Source: Rhizobiaceae bacterium (GTDB lineage Bacteria; Pseudomonadota; Alphaproteobacteria; Rhizobiales; Rhizobiaceae). From it: DNA of 64,000 nucleotides. This document shows, piece by piece, positions 33,438 to 41,674 of this stretch; position 1 is the stretch's first letter; every line of letters begins with the position of its first letter. The notes under the pieces were generated by a model. The model did no database searches. It was given only the letters and a program-made list of their open reading frames with translations, and was not told the origin of the DNA. A program made the position numbers and the translations under genes. The DNA lies in NCBI GenBank assembly GCA_023953905.1, contig JAMLJA010000003.1, positions 62,001 to 126,000 on the forward strand, in the 5' to 3' direction.

Positions 33438-34196
33438 CTACAGCGAGAAGCCGCCGTCGACATTGCTGACAGTTCCCGTCGTGAATGCCGACTCGTCGGA
33501 TGCCAGATAAATTGCGATGGGAGCGATCTCTATCGCGTCGCCCACCCTACCCATGGGCTGACGCTGGATGAACATTTCCATCGCCTTGTCCTTGCTTCCC
33601 CACTCCTTGCCGAGTGTGTCGACCCTTTCTTCCCAGGAAGGCGACTTGAAGGTTCCAGGCGCAATCGCATTGCAGCGGATGCCGTCCCGAATGAAATCGG
33701 CTGCGACTGCTTTGGTCAGGCCGATGACTGCCGCCTTGCTCGCGCCATAGGCGTAACGGTTCGGGATGCCACGGATCGACGAGGCGCCGGAAGCCACATT
33801 AATGATCGAGCCACTTTTACCGGTTGCCTTAGCCCGCTCCAGCATGCCGGGAAGAAAGGCCTTGATCATGCGGTGCATCGACTTGACGTTCAGGTCGAAG
33901 GAAAAGTCCCAATCCTTATCGGTGGTGGTCAGCACGGTACCATGATGCACATAGCCGGCGACGTTTACGAGGATGTCGATTTCCCCCACCTTCGCCGCAT
34001 AGGATTCCACGGCCTTGTTAGACAACACGTCAAGCTTCGCCTTCTTGGCGCGCGCCAGCCCGTCAAGCTTGTCGCGCTGCAAGTCCGACGCATAGACAGT
34101 CGCGCCTTCCGCCACGAAAAGTTCGGCGATCGCCCTTCCGATGCCTTGGCCGGCCGCCGTGACGACCGCGATCTTGCCCTTCAACCTGCCTGCCAT
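33438..34196 (-). CDS. SDR family oxidoreductase
   Basis: A 252-residue classical short-chain dehydrogenase. The cofactor loop is VVTAAGQGIGRAIAELF (TAAGQGIG at 13-20), followed by the Asn-Ala motif NVAGYVHHG, the catalytic Ser in INVASGASSI, and Tyr-Lys in YAYGASKAAVIGL. The C-terminus ends TGTVSNVDGGFSL. It resembles the 3-hydroxybutyrate dehydrogenase type 2/2-keto-3-deoxy-L-sugar acid dehydrogenase group (DHRS6-like). It is the first gene of the SDR-small protein-denD run, consistent with sugar-acid catabolism. Confidence 0.88.
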   Translation of the reverse strand: MAGRLKGKIAVVTAAGQGIGRAIAELFVAEGATVYASDLQRDKLDGLARAKKAKLDVLSNKAVESYAAKVGEIDILVNVAGYVHHGTVLTTTDKDWDFSFDLNVKSMHRMIKAFLPGMLERAKATGKSGSIINVASGASSIRGIPNRYAYGASKAAVIGLTKAVAADFIRDGIRCNAIAPGTFKSPSWEERVDTLGKEWGSKDKAMEMFIQRQPMGRVGDAIEIAPIAIYLASDESAFTTGTVSNVDGGFSL

Positions 34197-34231
34197 TTGA
34201 CTCCCTCAAGGAATGTTTTGTTGGATGATTG

Positions 34232-35233
34232 CTAGTGAAGATGTTCCGGCCGCGCATCTGCGCATCGGCCATATTCGGTCTCGACGGTTGCGTGTGCAAC
34301 GCCATGCTTGGTCGCCAGCCGTGCCTTGAGCGCTGCCACCGCACCATGCGGATCGGTACCCTCGGCCAGCCTGGCGTGCAGGGTCGCGAGGTTCTTCGCG
34401 CCGTCGATTGACCAGACATGAAGGTGATGCACCTCCCTGACACCGGCGACGGCGTGCTCCAGATCTTCGACGATGGCTGCGCTGTCGACATTGTTCGGCG
34501 CACCTTCCAGAAGCACCTGAGCCGCGTCCTTCATCAGACGCCATGCGGTGGACAAGATGATGACGGCCACGAGCACCGAGAGGATGGGATCGATGGGCGT
34601 CCAGCCCGTCGCAAGAATGGCGAGCGCCGCCACAATTGCGGCCACCGAACCGAGCATGTCTCCCAACACGTGAAGAAGCGCGCCGCGCATATTGAGGCTT
34701 GCTCGGTCGCCACCGTGGAGGATGGCAAACCCTGCGACATTGACCAACAGCCCGAGAACGGCGACCACCAGCATCGGTCCGGCAAGGACGGGCGGCGGCG
34801 CCATGAAACGCAGAACCGCCTCGTAGCAGATCCACAAGGCGATGGCGAAGATCGTGATGCCGTTTGTATAGGCAACCAGCGTCTTCACCCTGCCAAAGCC
34901 ATAGGTCATGCGAGACGTCGCGGGGCGATCTCCCAAACGGAACGCGTACCAGGCGAGCCAGAGCGCGATGGAATCCGTCAACATATGTCCGGCGTCGGCA
35001 ACCAGTGCGAGCGACCCCGTCAGCCACCCGCCGGCAGCTTCCGCAACCATGAAACCGGCGGTCAGAAGCGCTACGATCAGCACGCGCTTGCGATCAGTGC
35101 CTTCATGGGTATGACCGGAGTTGCCGTCATCATGGCCGAGTGCTGCGCCGGTATGGAACGTCGGCTCATGCGCATGGCCCGGGCCGTGGCTTTCGCCATG
35201 CCCGCGGTGATCTCCACCTTGCGAACGCGCCAT
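34232..35233 (-). CDS. Cation diffusion facilitator (CzcD/ZitB-type zinc exporter)
   Basis: A 333-residue CDF transporter that exports Zn2+ (perhaps Co2+ or Cd2+) in exchange for protons. The N-terminus is His-rich (HRGHGESHGPGHAHE, GHTHEGTDRK). Six membrane helices follow, with the metal-binding pairs in SLALVADAGHMLTDSIALW (helix II) and LLHVLGDMLGSVAAI (helix V). The C-terminal cytoplasmic domain (about 240-330) contains VREVHHLHVWSIDG. The start is at ATG 35233, preceded by TAGGGTAGGC; a longer frame would overlap the acetyltransferase gene. Confidence 0.92.
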   Translation of the reverse strand: MARSQGGDHRGHGESHGPGHAHEPTFHTGAALGHDDGNSGHTHEGTDRKRVLIVALLTAGFMVAEAAGGWLTGSLALVADAGHMLTDSIALWLAWYAFRLGDRPATSRMTYGFGRVKTLVAYTNGITIFAIALWICYEAVLRFMAPPPVLAGPMLVVAVLGLLVNVAGFAILHGGDRASLNMRGALLHVLGDMLGSVAAIVAALAILATGWTPIDPILSVLVAVIILSTAWRLMKDAAQVLLEGAPNNVDSAAIVEDLEHAVAGVREVHHLHVWSIDGAKNLATLHARLAEGTDPHGAVAALKARLATKHGVAHATVETEYGRCADARPEHLH

Positions 35234-35243
35234 ACTGCCTACC

Positions 35244-35924
35244 CTAGAGTCCGGCTCGAAAATCCTCGAGACGGCGTATCTGTGTCCCGTCTTCATCAAA
35301 ATTGGCGGGATTGAGCCAGTCAATATAGGCTTGGCGCAACAAAGGCCACTCCTTATCAATAATGGAATACCAAGCCGTGTCGCGGTTTTCGCCTTTGACA
35401 ACCATATGCTGGCGGAAAACTCCCTCGAACTGGAAACCAAAACGCTCGGCAGCCCGCTTGGATGGTTCGTTTCGGTTGTTGCATTTCCATTCATAGCGGC
35501 GGTAGCCAAGCGCGTCGAAAACATACTGAGCGAACAGGAACTGAGCTTCGGTCGCGGCTGGGCGGCGTGAGATCTCAGGCCCCCAGTAAATATTGCCGAT
35601 CTCGATGACACCATATGTCGGATCGATGCGCATCAGGGTCTGGCGGCCTCCAATCCTGCCGCTAGCCTTGTCGATAACGGCGAAGAAGAGCGGGTCCTGG
35701 CTGGCGGCCGATTTTTCCAGCCACGCCTCGTATCCGGCACGATCGCTTGGCGGATATTCGAATAGCCAGCGAAAACGCTGATCGGCGTCCGCAACGCTTG
35801 ATGCCTCGAACAGACCTTTGCCATGCATTGAAGGATCGAGCGGCTCAAGGCGAACATATCTTCCCTCAAGAACGATGCGTTCAGGGCGCGGGCGAGGTTG
35901 CCAGTTCTTCAGATCTTCGGACAT
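35244..35924 (-). CDS. GNAT family acetyltransferase, RimJ/RimL-like
   Basis: A 226-residue acetyltransferase of the RimJ/RimL group: LEGRYVRLEPLDPSMHGKGLF at the start, then GVIEIGNIYWGPEISRRPAATEAQFLFAQYVFDALGYRRYEWKCNNRNEPSKRAAERFGFQFEGVFRQH in outline. The RPAATEA helix, the CNNRNEPSKRAAERFGF core and the GVFRQH strand are the family pattern. Substrate is unknown. It is followed after 10 bases by the CDF exporter on the same strand. Confidence 0.88.
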   Translation of the reverse strand: MSEDLKNWQPRPRPERIVLEGRYVRLEPLDPSMHGKGLFEASSVADADQRFRWLFEYPPSDRAGYEAWLEKSAASQDPLFFAVIDKASGRIGGRQTLMRIDPTYGVIEIGNIYWGPEISRRPAATEAQFLFAQYVFDALGYRRYEWKCNNRNEPSKRAAERFGFQFEGVFRQHMVVKGENRDTAWYSIIDKEWPLLRQAYIDWLNPANFDEDGTQIRRLEDFRAGL

Positions 35925-36009
35925 TGGGCGCTCGTCTATTCATTTGACAAAACAGGCTTAAGGTTCACAAAAGCGCGTCAAAGACACAAGAACCAGACGG
36001 GTAGGAAAA

Positions 36010-37200
36010 ATGCTCCACACAGTTCCCGCTTTCGATCGCATTGGGGAGGAGAATGCCTTCGCAGTGCTGGCCCGCGCCACGGCGCTCGCCGCACAAGGCA
36101 GGGACATCATCAATCTTGGAATTGGACAGCCGGACTTCAAGACGCCTGCTCACATCGTCGAGGCGGCCATCAAGGCGCTGCGCGACGGCCATCACGGCTA
36201 CACCCCGGCGACCGGCCTGCTTGCGACCCGCGAGGCAGTGGTGCGCAGAACCCTGGCGCTCACGGGTGTGGAGGTGTCGCCTGAGAACGTCATGATCATG
36301 CCCGGCGGAAAGCCCACCATGTATGCCGCGATCGTGATGTTCGGCGAGCCCGGTGCGGAAATCCTTTATCCCGATCCCGGCTTCCCCATCTATCGCTCGA
36401 TGATCGAGTTCACAGGCGCCACGCCGGTTCCGATTCCCATCCGCGAGGAAAACGGCTTTGCTTTTTCGGCCGAGGAAACGCTCGCCCTGATCACCCCGAA
36501 AACGCGACTGATCATTCTGAACTCGCCCGCGAACCCGACAGGCGGCGTGACACCGCGCGTTGAGATCGAGAAACTGGTGAAGGGATTGGAAAAGCACCCC
36601 GACGTGGCGATCATGTCGGACGAAATCTACGACGTCATGACCTATGATGGCGAGCAGCAAGTTTCACTGCTCACCTTCCCCGAAATTCGCAACAGACTGA
36701 TCGTCCTGAATGGCTGGTCGAAGACCTGGGCCATGACCGGGTGGCGTATGGGCTGGTCGATCTGGGCGGACGGTCTCTACGAGAAGGTGCGGAAGCTTGC
36801 TGTCAATTGCTGGTCCTGTGTCAACGCCCCGTCGCAATTCGCCGGCATCGCCGCCATCGATGGCCCGCAGGACGAGGTCGAGGCCATGATGAAGGCCTTC
36901 GACCGCCGTCGCAAAGTGGTTGTCGACGGCCTGAACCGCCTACCCGGCGTGTCGTGCATCACGCCCAAGGGTGCCTTTTACGCCTTCCCCAACATCAAGG
37001 AGACAGGGTGGAAAGCCAAGCCGCTGGCTTCCGCACTGCTGGACAAGGCTGGCGTCGCTCTGATTGGCGGGCCAGATTTCGGCGTTCTGGGTGAGGGCTA
37101 TATCCGCCTGTCCTACGCCAATTCGGAAGAGAATATCCTGAAGGCGCTGGACAGGATCGATACGTTCCTGGAGACAGAGCTGGCGCCAAAGGCAGCCTGA
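36010..37200 (+). CDS. Class I/II pyridoxal phosphate aminotransferase
   Basis: A 396-residue aspartate-type aminotransferase. Landmarks are INLGIGQPDFKTPAHIVEAA, YTPATGLLATREAV, ILYPDPGFPIYRSM, LILNSPANPTGGV (Asn binding PLP), AIMSDEIYDVMTYDG, and the PLP lysine at position 238 in NGWSKTWAMTGWRMGW. The C-terminal Arg that binds the substrate carboxylate is in YIRLSYANSEENI. The amino acid substrate cannot be told. It is transcribed alone, divergent from the acetyltransferase at 35924. Confidence 0.93.
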   Translation: MLHTVPAFDRIGEENAFAVLARATALAAQGRDIINLGIGQPDFKTPAHIVEAAIKALRDGHHGYTPATGLLATREAVVRRTLALTGVEVSPENVMIMPGGKPTMYAAIVMFGEPGAEILYPDPGFPIYRSMIEFTGATPVPIPIREENGFAFSAEETLALITPKTRLIILNSPANPTGGVTPRVEIEKLVKGLEKHPDVAIMSDEIYDVMTYDGEQQVSLLTFPEIRNRLIVLNGWSKTWAMTGWRMGWSIWADGLYEKVRKLAVNCWSCVNAPSQFAGIAAIDGPQDEVEAMMKAFDRRRKVVVDGLNRLPGVSCITPKGAFYAFPNIKETGWKAKPLASALLDKAGVALIGGPDFGVLGEGYIRLSYANSEENILKALDRIDTFLETELAPKAA

Positions 37201-37224
37201 ACATCCATTGGTCGGGTGATTGCG

Positions 37225-37980
37225 TCAGCCGCGCCCGACAAACGGCATCTTGGTTGCCATGACATTCATGAACAGCACATTGGTGTCGAGCGGCATGTTC
37301 GCCATGTAGAGCACGGAATCGGCGACACGTTGAACGTCAATCGTCGGCTCGATTGCCATGGTTCCATTTGCCTGCGGAACGCCAACGGTCATAGCACGGG
37401 CCATGTCGGTCAGCGCGTTGCCGATATCGATCTGGCCGCACGCGATATCGAAGGGCCTGCCGTCGAGCGCAAGGGATTTGGTCAGCCCGGTCACCGCGTG
37501 TTTGGTCGCCGTATACGGAGCCGAGCCGGGGCGCGGGGCATATGCCGACACCGATCCATTGTTGATGATCCGGCCACCCTGCGGTTTCTGGGCGCGCATC
37601 ACACGGAACGCGGCACGCGCGCAATAGAACGAACCGTTGAGGTTCGCAGCAACGGTATTCTCCCAGGCTTCGACTGGGATTTCGTCCGGCGTCGCTGATT
37701 TGAAGCCGGTCCCGGCATTGTTGAAAAGAAGGTCCACCCGGCCAAAAGTCTCGACGGCCTTGTCGAACATCGCCTCGACTTCAGGCGACTTGCTGACATC
37801 GCAGGAAATGGTCAAAGCCTTTCCCGAGGTGTCCCCGGCCGCAGCGACCGCCTCATCGAGTGCCGCCTGGCGCCGCCCGCAGAAAACCACGTTCCAGCCA
37901 TTCTGCAGCAGTGTCGTCGCGGTCGCCGCACCCACTCCGCTGCCGGCACCGGTCACGATTGCCGTCTTTCCACTTGCCAT
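37225..37980 (-). CDS. SDR family oxidoreductase
   Basis: A 251-residue classical short-chain dehydrogenase with the cofactor loop [16 protein letters not shown] (10-17), NNAGTGFKS, the catalytic Ser in [33 protein letters not shown], whose YTATK holds Tyr and Lys. The C-terminus is [15 protein letters not shown]. It converges on the aminotransferase gene with only 24 bases between the two stops. Substrate unknown. Confidence 0.9.
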   Translation of the reverse strand: MASGKTAIVTGAGSGVGAATATTLLQNGWNVVFCGRRQAALDEAVAAAGDTSGKALTISCDVSKSPEVEAMFDKAVETFGRVDLLFNNAGTGFKSATPDEIPVEAWENTVAANLNGSFYCARAAFRVMRAQKPQGGRIINNGSVSAYAPRPGSAPYTATKHAVTGLTKSLALDGRPFDIACGQIDIGNALTDMARAMTVGVPQANGTMAIEPTIDVQRVADSVLYMANMPLDTNVLFMNVMATKMPFVGRG

Positions 37981-38082
37981 ATGTGAACTCCTCCCTTTTG
38001 CAGGTCATGAGATCGCAGATGGCACGGATAATGGCAAGCACGCGCGCCGCGGGGCGCGCGTGATTTCAAGAAAGCTGGATTG

Positions 38083-38838
38083 CTACCAGCGCGGATTGAC
38101 CGACGGAACCGAAGTCGGCTCGGGCGATGCGGAAGGTTGCTTAGTCGTTGCGGATGTGATGGTCGCCTCGACGTGATCGATCAGTGCATCGGGTAGTCCA
38201 AGACGACCGGCAAGGAGATCCAGATAGCCGCGCTCGGTCCGGGTGTCCGGCTCGATCGTCAGGCGCGAAGCCGTGTAAAGCTCGACTTTCTGTGCTTCGG
38301 TGTGGGCGGACGCGACCAGTTTGTCGATGGTCAGCGGATTGGCGATCTCCTGCATCAGAAACGCCTCCGCATCGGCTCCGATACCTGACAGACCAAGCTT
38401 GTCGCCGATGCGCTTGCGCTCGCTCTCATCGATATGCCCGTCCGCGTTTGCCGCCGCGATCATCGCGCGCACCAAGGTCAACGCAAACTCGTCCTCCCCC
38501 TGCGGCGCCTGCGAGGGATGGAAATCCGTGTCGGATGGAGGTGGAAGCAATTCGGGTTGCTTCTGTGCGCCCTCGGCAGGTTTGGTGCCGTCCCGATAAT
38601 TCTTATAGGCATTGTAGGCCACGCTGCCTATTGCTGCGATTCCGCCAAGTTTGATGGCAGTTCCAGCCAGACTGCGGCCCGTACTGGTGCCAAGCAGCAC
38701 CGCAACCAGTGCACCGGCTGCAAGCGGATTATCCTTGGCCATCTGCTGAGCCTTGGAGGCAGTGTCGCTGATGGAACCGCCGGTTCCTGGAACTTGCGTT
38801 CCAAGAAGATCGGTAAGCAGTTTCTTGGGGTCGAACAT
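38083..38838 (-). CDS. DUF533/TerB-like membrane-associated protein
   Basis: A 251-residue protein. The N-terminal third has a Gly/Ala-rich hydrophobic region (about 40-80: LAAGALVAVLLGTSTGRSLAGTAIKLGGIAAIGSVAYNAYKNY in outline), then a Pro-rich linker, then a helical TerB-like domain (about 120-235) with LTLVRAMIAAANADGHIDESERKRIGDKL, an EF-hand-like acidic motif. It belongs to the DUF533 (YebE) family, whose function is unknown. The start is ATG 38838 with CGGAGG before it. Confidence 0.85.
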   Translation of the reverse strand: MFDPKKLLTDLLGTQVPGTGGSISDTASKAQQMAKDNPLAAGALVAVLLGTSTGRSLAGTAIKLGGIAAIGSVAYNAYKNYRDGTKPAEGAQKQPELLPPPSDTDFHPSQAPQGEDEFALTLVRAMIAAANADGHIDESERKRIGDKLGLSGIGADAEAFLMQEIANPLTIDKLVASAHTEAQKVELYTASRLTIEPDTRTERGYLDLLAGRLGLPDALIDHVEATITSATTKQPSASPEPTSVPSVNPRW

Positions 38839-38917
38839 GCAATTCCTCCGGCTCAGGCGACAGATCACTCAACCGCGAGATAGGTGGCTGATTACGACAT
38901 TGCAATGACAGGGACAG

Positions 38918-39844
38918 TCACGAACCGATGTGTCGCCCGGCCCGCTTGGCAGCCAGCGCGACTTGCTTGTGCCTTTCCGCATAGCGTGCGCGATCTTCGT
39001 CGCTGCGTGCGTCATGGCAATAGGGGCACGACACGCCCTCCACATACTCCGGCAACTTCCGGTCGGCTTCCACCAACGGATGACGGCATGCCCGACACAA
39101 GGATGCGTCGCCCTCCATCAGACCATGCGTCACAGACACGCGTTCGTCGAAGACGAAACACTCGCCATCCCACAGACTTTCGCTCTGAGGGACTTCTTCG
39201 AGATATTTCAGAATGCCGCCCTTGAGATGGAAGACATCCTCTACGCCGATGGACTTCATGAATGCGGTTGCCTTTTCGCATCTGATGCCACCGGTGCAGA
39301 ACATCGCCACCTTGCGACCTTCGAGCGCCGCACGATTCTCGCGCGCCCACGCGGGGAACTCCGAAAAGCTGGTCGTGTGGGGGTCAAGCGCCCTTCGAAA
39401 CGTGCCAAGCGAAACTTCGTAATCGTTGCGCGTATCGATCACTACGGTTTCGGGGTCCGAGATCAGGGCGTTCCAATCAGAAGGAGCGACATAGGCGCCA
39501 ACGCTATCGAGCGGATCGACATCCTCGACGCCCATTGTCACGATCTCCTTCTTGAGACGCACTTTCATGCGGTGAAAGGGGATTTCGGCGGCGCGGCTGA
39601 ATTTGACCTCAAGACCGCTCAGCTCAGGTATCGCCTCCAGATAGGATAGCAACTCGGAGATGGTCGCATCACTGCCCGCCACCGTCCCGTTGATGCCTTC
39701 TGACGCCAGAAGCAGGGTGCCCTTGATGCCCCGCTCGTTGCAAAAGCGGGCGAGTGGCTCACGCAGGTCCTCATGGCCGGCCCACCGTGCGAACCGGTAA
39801 AGCGCGGCGACCAAAAAAGGTGTGTTGGGCGGGGATAAGTTCAT
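38918..39844 (-). CDS. trhO: tRNA uridine(34) hydroxylase, rhodanese domain (TrhO)
   Basis: A 308-residue UPF0176/TrhO protein, which hydroxylates U34 of certain tRNAs. It has the N-terminal ferredoxin-like domain ([31 protein letters not shown]), a rhodanese domain with [16 protein letters not shown] and the active Cys in [17 protein letters not shown], and a C-terminal Cys cluster (CRACRHP, CPYC). The start is taken at ATG 39844 (MNLSPPN); ATG 39874 is a weaker alternative. It diverges from the muramidase gene. Confidence 0.93.
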   Translation of the reverse strand: MNLSPPNTPFLVAALYRFARWAGHEDLREPLARFCNERGIKGTLLLASEGINGTVAGSDATISELLSYLEAIPELSGLEVKFSRAAEIPFHRMKVRLKKEIVTMGVEDVDPLDSVGAYVAPSDWNALISDPETVVIDTRNDYEVSLGTFRRALDPHTTSFSEFPAWARENRAALEGRKVAMFCTGGIRCEKATAFMKSIGVEDVFHLKGGILKYLEEVPQSESLWDGECFVFDERVSVTHGLMEGDASLCRACRHPLVEADRKLPEYVEGVSCPYCHDARSDEDRARYAERHKQVALAAKRAGRHIGS

Positions 39845-40017
39845 CTTGCGGGCGAGATATATCTCCAACCGCAATCAATCAAGCGGCATCGCAAACGCCC
39901 ATAGAATCAATACTCTGCACGGGACGCGCCCGCACAGCGACTGCCGCTGCCGCCGCTTTTCTTATCTCCCTTCACGAAACCTCGCCGACAATGTCCGCGA
40001 GCCCGAGGAGATTAAGA

Positions 40018-40899
40018 GTGTTTGATCAGGTGACGCGAACCGCAGTGACAGAAACGGCAAAGCAGCTCGGCCTGGAGCCCGCTGCCCTTCTTGCAATCGC
40101 CGAGGTCGAAAGCGGTGGGACCGCCTATGCGATCGTCTCGGGCAGGCGCGAACCGCTCATCCGTTTCGAGGGTCACTATTTCGACAGGCGGCTCGCCGGC
40201 GCCAAACGTAGCAAGGCCCGCAAAGCGGGTCTTGCCTCGCCAGACGCGGGCGCGATCCCCAATCCCGCTTCACAAACTGGTCGATGGGCGTTGCTGCGCG
40301 AGGCAGCATCCGTCGACCATGTGGCCGCGTATGAGTCGGTATCCTGGGGGGTCGGACAGGTGATGGGCGCCCACTGGCTTTGGCTGGGCTATCCCTCCGT
40401 CGATGCTCTGGTGGATGAGGCGCGCTCAGGCGTGGCCGGTCAAATACGCCTCGTGGCCCGCTATATCGAGAAAGCCGGGCTGATTGACACGATCCGCGCC
40501 AGCGATTGGACCGCATTCGCACGTGCCTATAACGGGCCCTCTTTCGCGCAAAGCGGCTATGACAAGAAGATCGCGAAGGCATATGACCGATATCTCGCCG
40601 ACGGAGGCCCTCACACCTCGGTTCGAGACAAGGCAGGCACCTCACGCACCGCAACTGACATCGCCGACATCCAGCGCATGCTCTCGGCCGCAGGATATCC
40701 ACTGAAGGTGGACGGAATATCGGGCGCAGCGACCAATAAAGCCGTTCGGCGCTTTCAATCGGACGCGGGACTGATTGTCGACGGGATTGCAGGCCCCAAA
40801 ACTGTCGCGGCTTTGCGCTCCGCACTGCCGTTGAGCAGCGGTGGAACAGGTCTCTGGGATTCTATCCTCAACGTCGTTCGCAGCGCGTTTGGCAGGTGA
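40018..40899 (+). CDS. N-acetylmuramidase-type endolysin with peptidoglycan-binding domain
   Basis: A 293-residue cell wall hydrolase. The catalytic domain (about 10-190) has LLAIAEVESGGTAYAIVSGRREPLIRFEGHYFDR with the candidate catalytic Glu in AEVESGG, then SWGVGQVMGAHWLWLGYPSV and FARAYNGPSFAQSGYD; this is the DUF3380 muramidase family common in phage lysins and ATP-independent autolysins. Residues 215-270 are a PG-binding-1 domain (IQRMLSAAGYPLKVDGISG, AVRRFQSDAGLIVDGIAGP). No signal peptide is seen. GTG 40018 is chosen because GAGGAG lies eight bases before; ATG 39991 has no such site. Confidence 0.85.
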   Translation: MFDQVTRTAVTETAKQLGLEPAALLAIAEVESGGTAYAIVSGRREPLIRFEGHYFDRRLAGAKRSKARKAGLASPDAGAIPNPASQTGRWALLREAASVDHVAAYESVSWGVGQVMGAHWLWLGYPSVDALVDEARSGVAGQIRLVARYIEKAGLIDTIRASDWTAFARAYNGPSFAQSGYDKKIAKAYDRYLADGGPHTSVRDKAGTSRTATDIADIQRMLSAAGYPLKVDGISGAATNKAVRRFQSDAGLIVDGIAGPKTVAALRSALPLSSGGTGLWDSILNVVRSAFGR

Positions 40900-40974
40900 G
40901 GAACAGCGGTCGCCCGGAGTGGACAGTTCGCACCGGATCGCCTAATTCGATTGAAACGCTATAAATGGTGCCCA

Positions 40975-41610
40975 ATGACTAGCAAGACCCAGGCCTTCCT
41001 CACATTGCTCGCGGGCCAGCCCGTGATCCCGGTTCTGAAAATCGACGAGATCGAGCACGCCGTGCCTCTCGCTCGCGCTCTCGCCAAGGGCGGACTTCCG
41101 GCAATTGAGATCACGCTGCGCACACCTGTCGCGCTCGAGGCAATCCGGCGCGTTTCGGCGGAGGTCGAGGAGGCCGTCGTGGGCGCGGGTACGATCCTCA
41201 ATTCTCGTCAGTTCGATCAAGCAGCAAAGGCCGGGTCGCGTTTCATCGTTAGTCCCGGTATCACAGGCACTGTCATCGACGCCGCAGCGTCAAGCGACGT
41301 GCCGCTTCTGCCTGGAGCCATCACCCCCGGCGAGATGATGACGGCTCTGGACGCCGGCCTGGATTTTCTAAAGTTCTTCCCCGCGCAACAGGCCGGTGGT
41401 GCAGCGTTCCTAAAGGCGCTGGCGTCGCCATTCCAGGAACTGCGTTTCTGTCCGACGGGCGGGATCACGTCGCAGAATGCGAAGGATTATCTCGGCTTGC
41501 CGAATGTCCTTTGCGTCGGCGGATCCTGGGTAGCGCCGGACAATCTGGTCAGATCAGGAGACTGGTCGCAGATCGAAACCCTGGCGCGTGAAGCTTCGAC
41601 CCTGAAATAG
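40975..41610 (+). CDS. eda: 2-keto-3-deoxy-6-phosphogluconate (KDPG) aldolase
   Basis: A 211-residue Entner-Doudoroff aldolase that splits KDPG into pyruvate and glyceraldehyde 3-phosphate. The Schiff-base lysine is Lys133 in LDFLKFFPAQQ, exactly where the E. coli enzyme has it. Other landmarks are QPVIPVLKI, GLPAIEITLRTPVALEAI, VVGAGTILN, FIVSPG and the phosphate loop RFCPTGGIT. It is transcribed alone here; no edd is in the window. Confidence 0.95.
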   Translation: MTSKTQAFLTLLAGQPVIPVLKIDEIEHAVPLARALAKGGLPAIEITLRTPVALEAIRRVSAEVEEAVVGAGTILNSRQFDQAAKAGSRFIVSPGITGTVIDAAASSDVPLLPGAITPGEMMTALDAGLDFLKFFPAQQAGGAAFLKALASPFQELRFCPTGGITSQNAKDYLGLPNVLCVGGSWVAPDNLVRSGDWSQIETLAREASTLK

Positions 41611-41674
41611 AGCGAACGGCGTTTCGAGGACATGCGCGGGCTCGGACGAGCCCACACTTCGACAGACGCAAGGA

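Noticed and set aside
41638..41653. Hairpin GGGCTC/GAGCCC between eda and the DUF882 gene
   Set aside because: A 6-bp stem without a T run is too weak to call a terminator.
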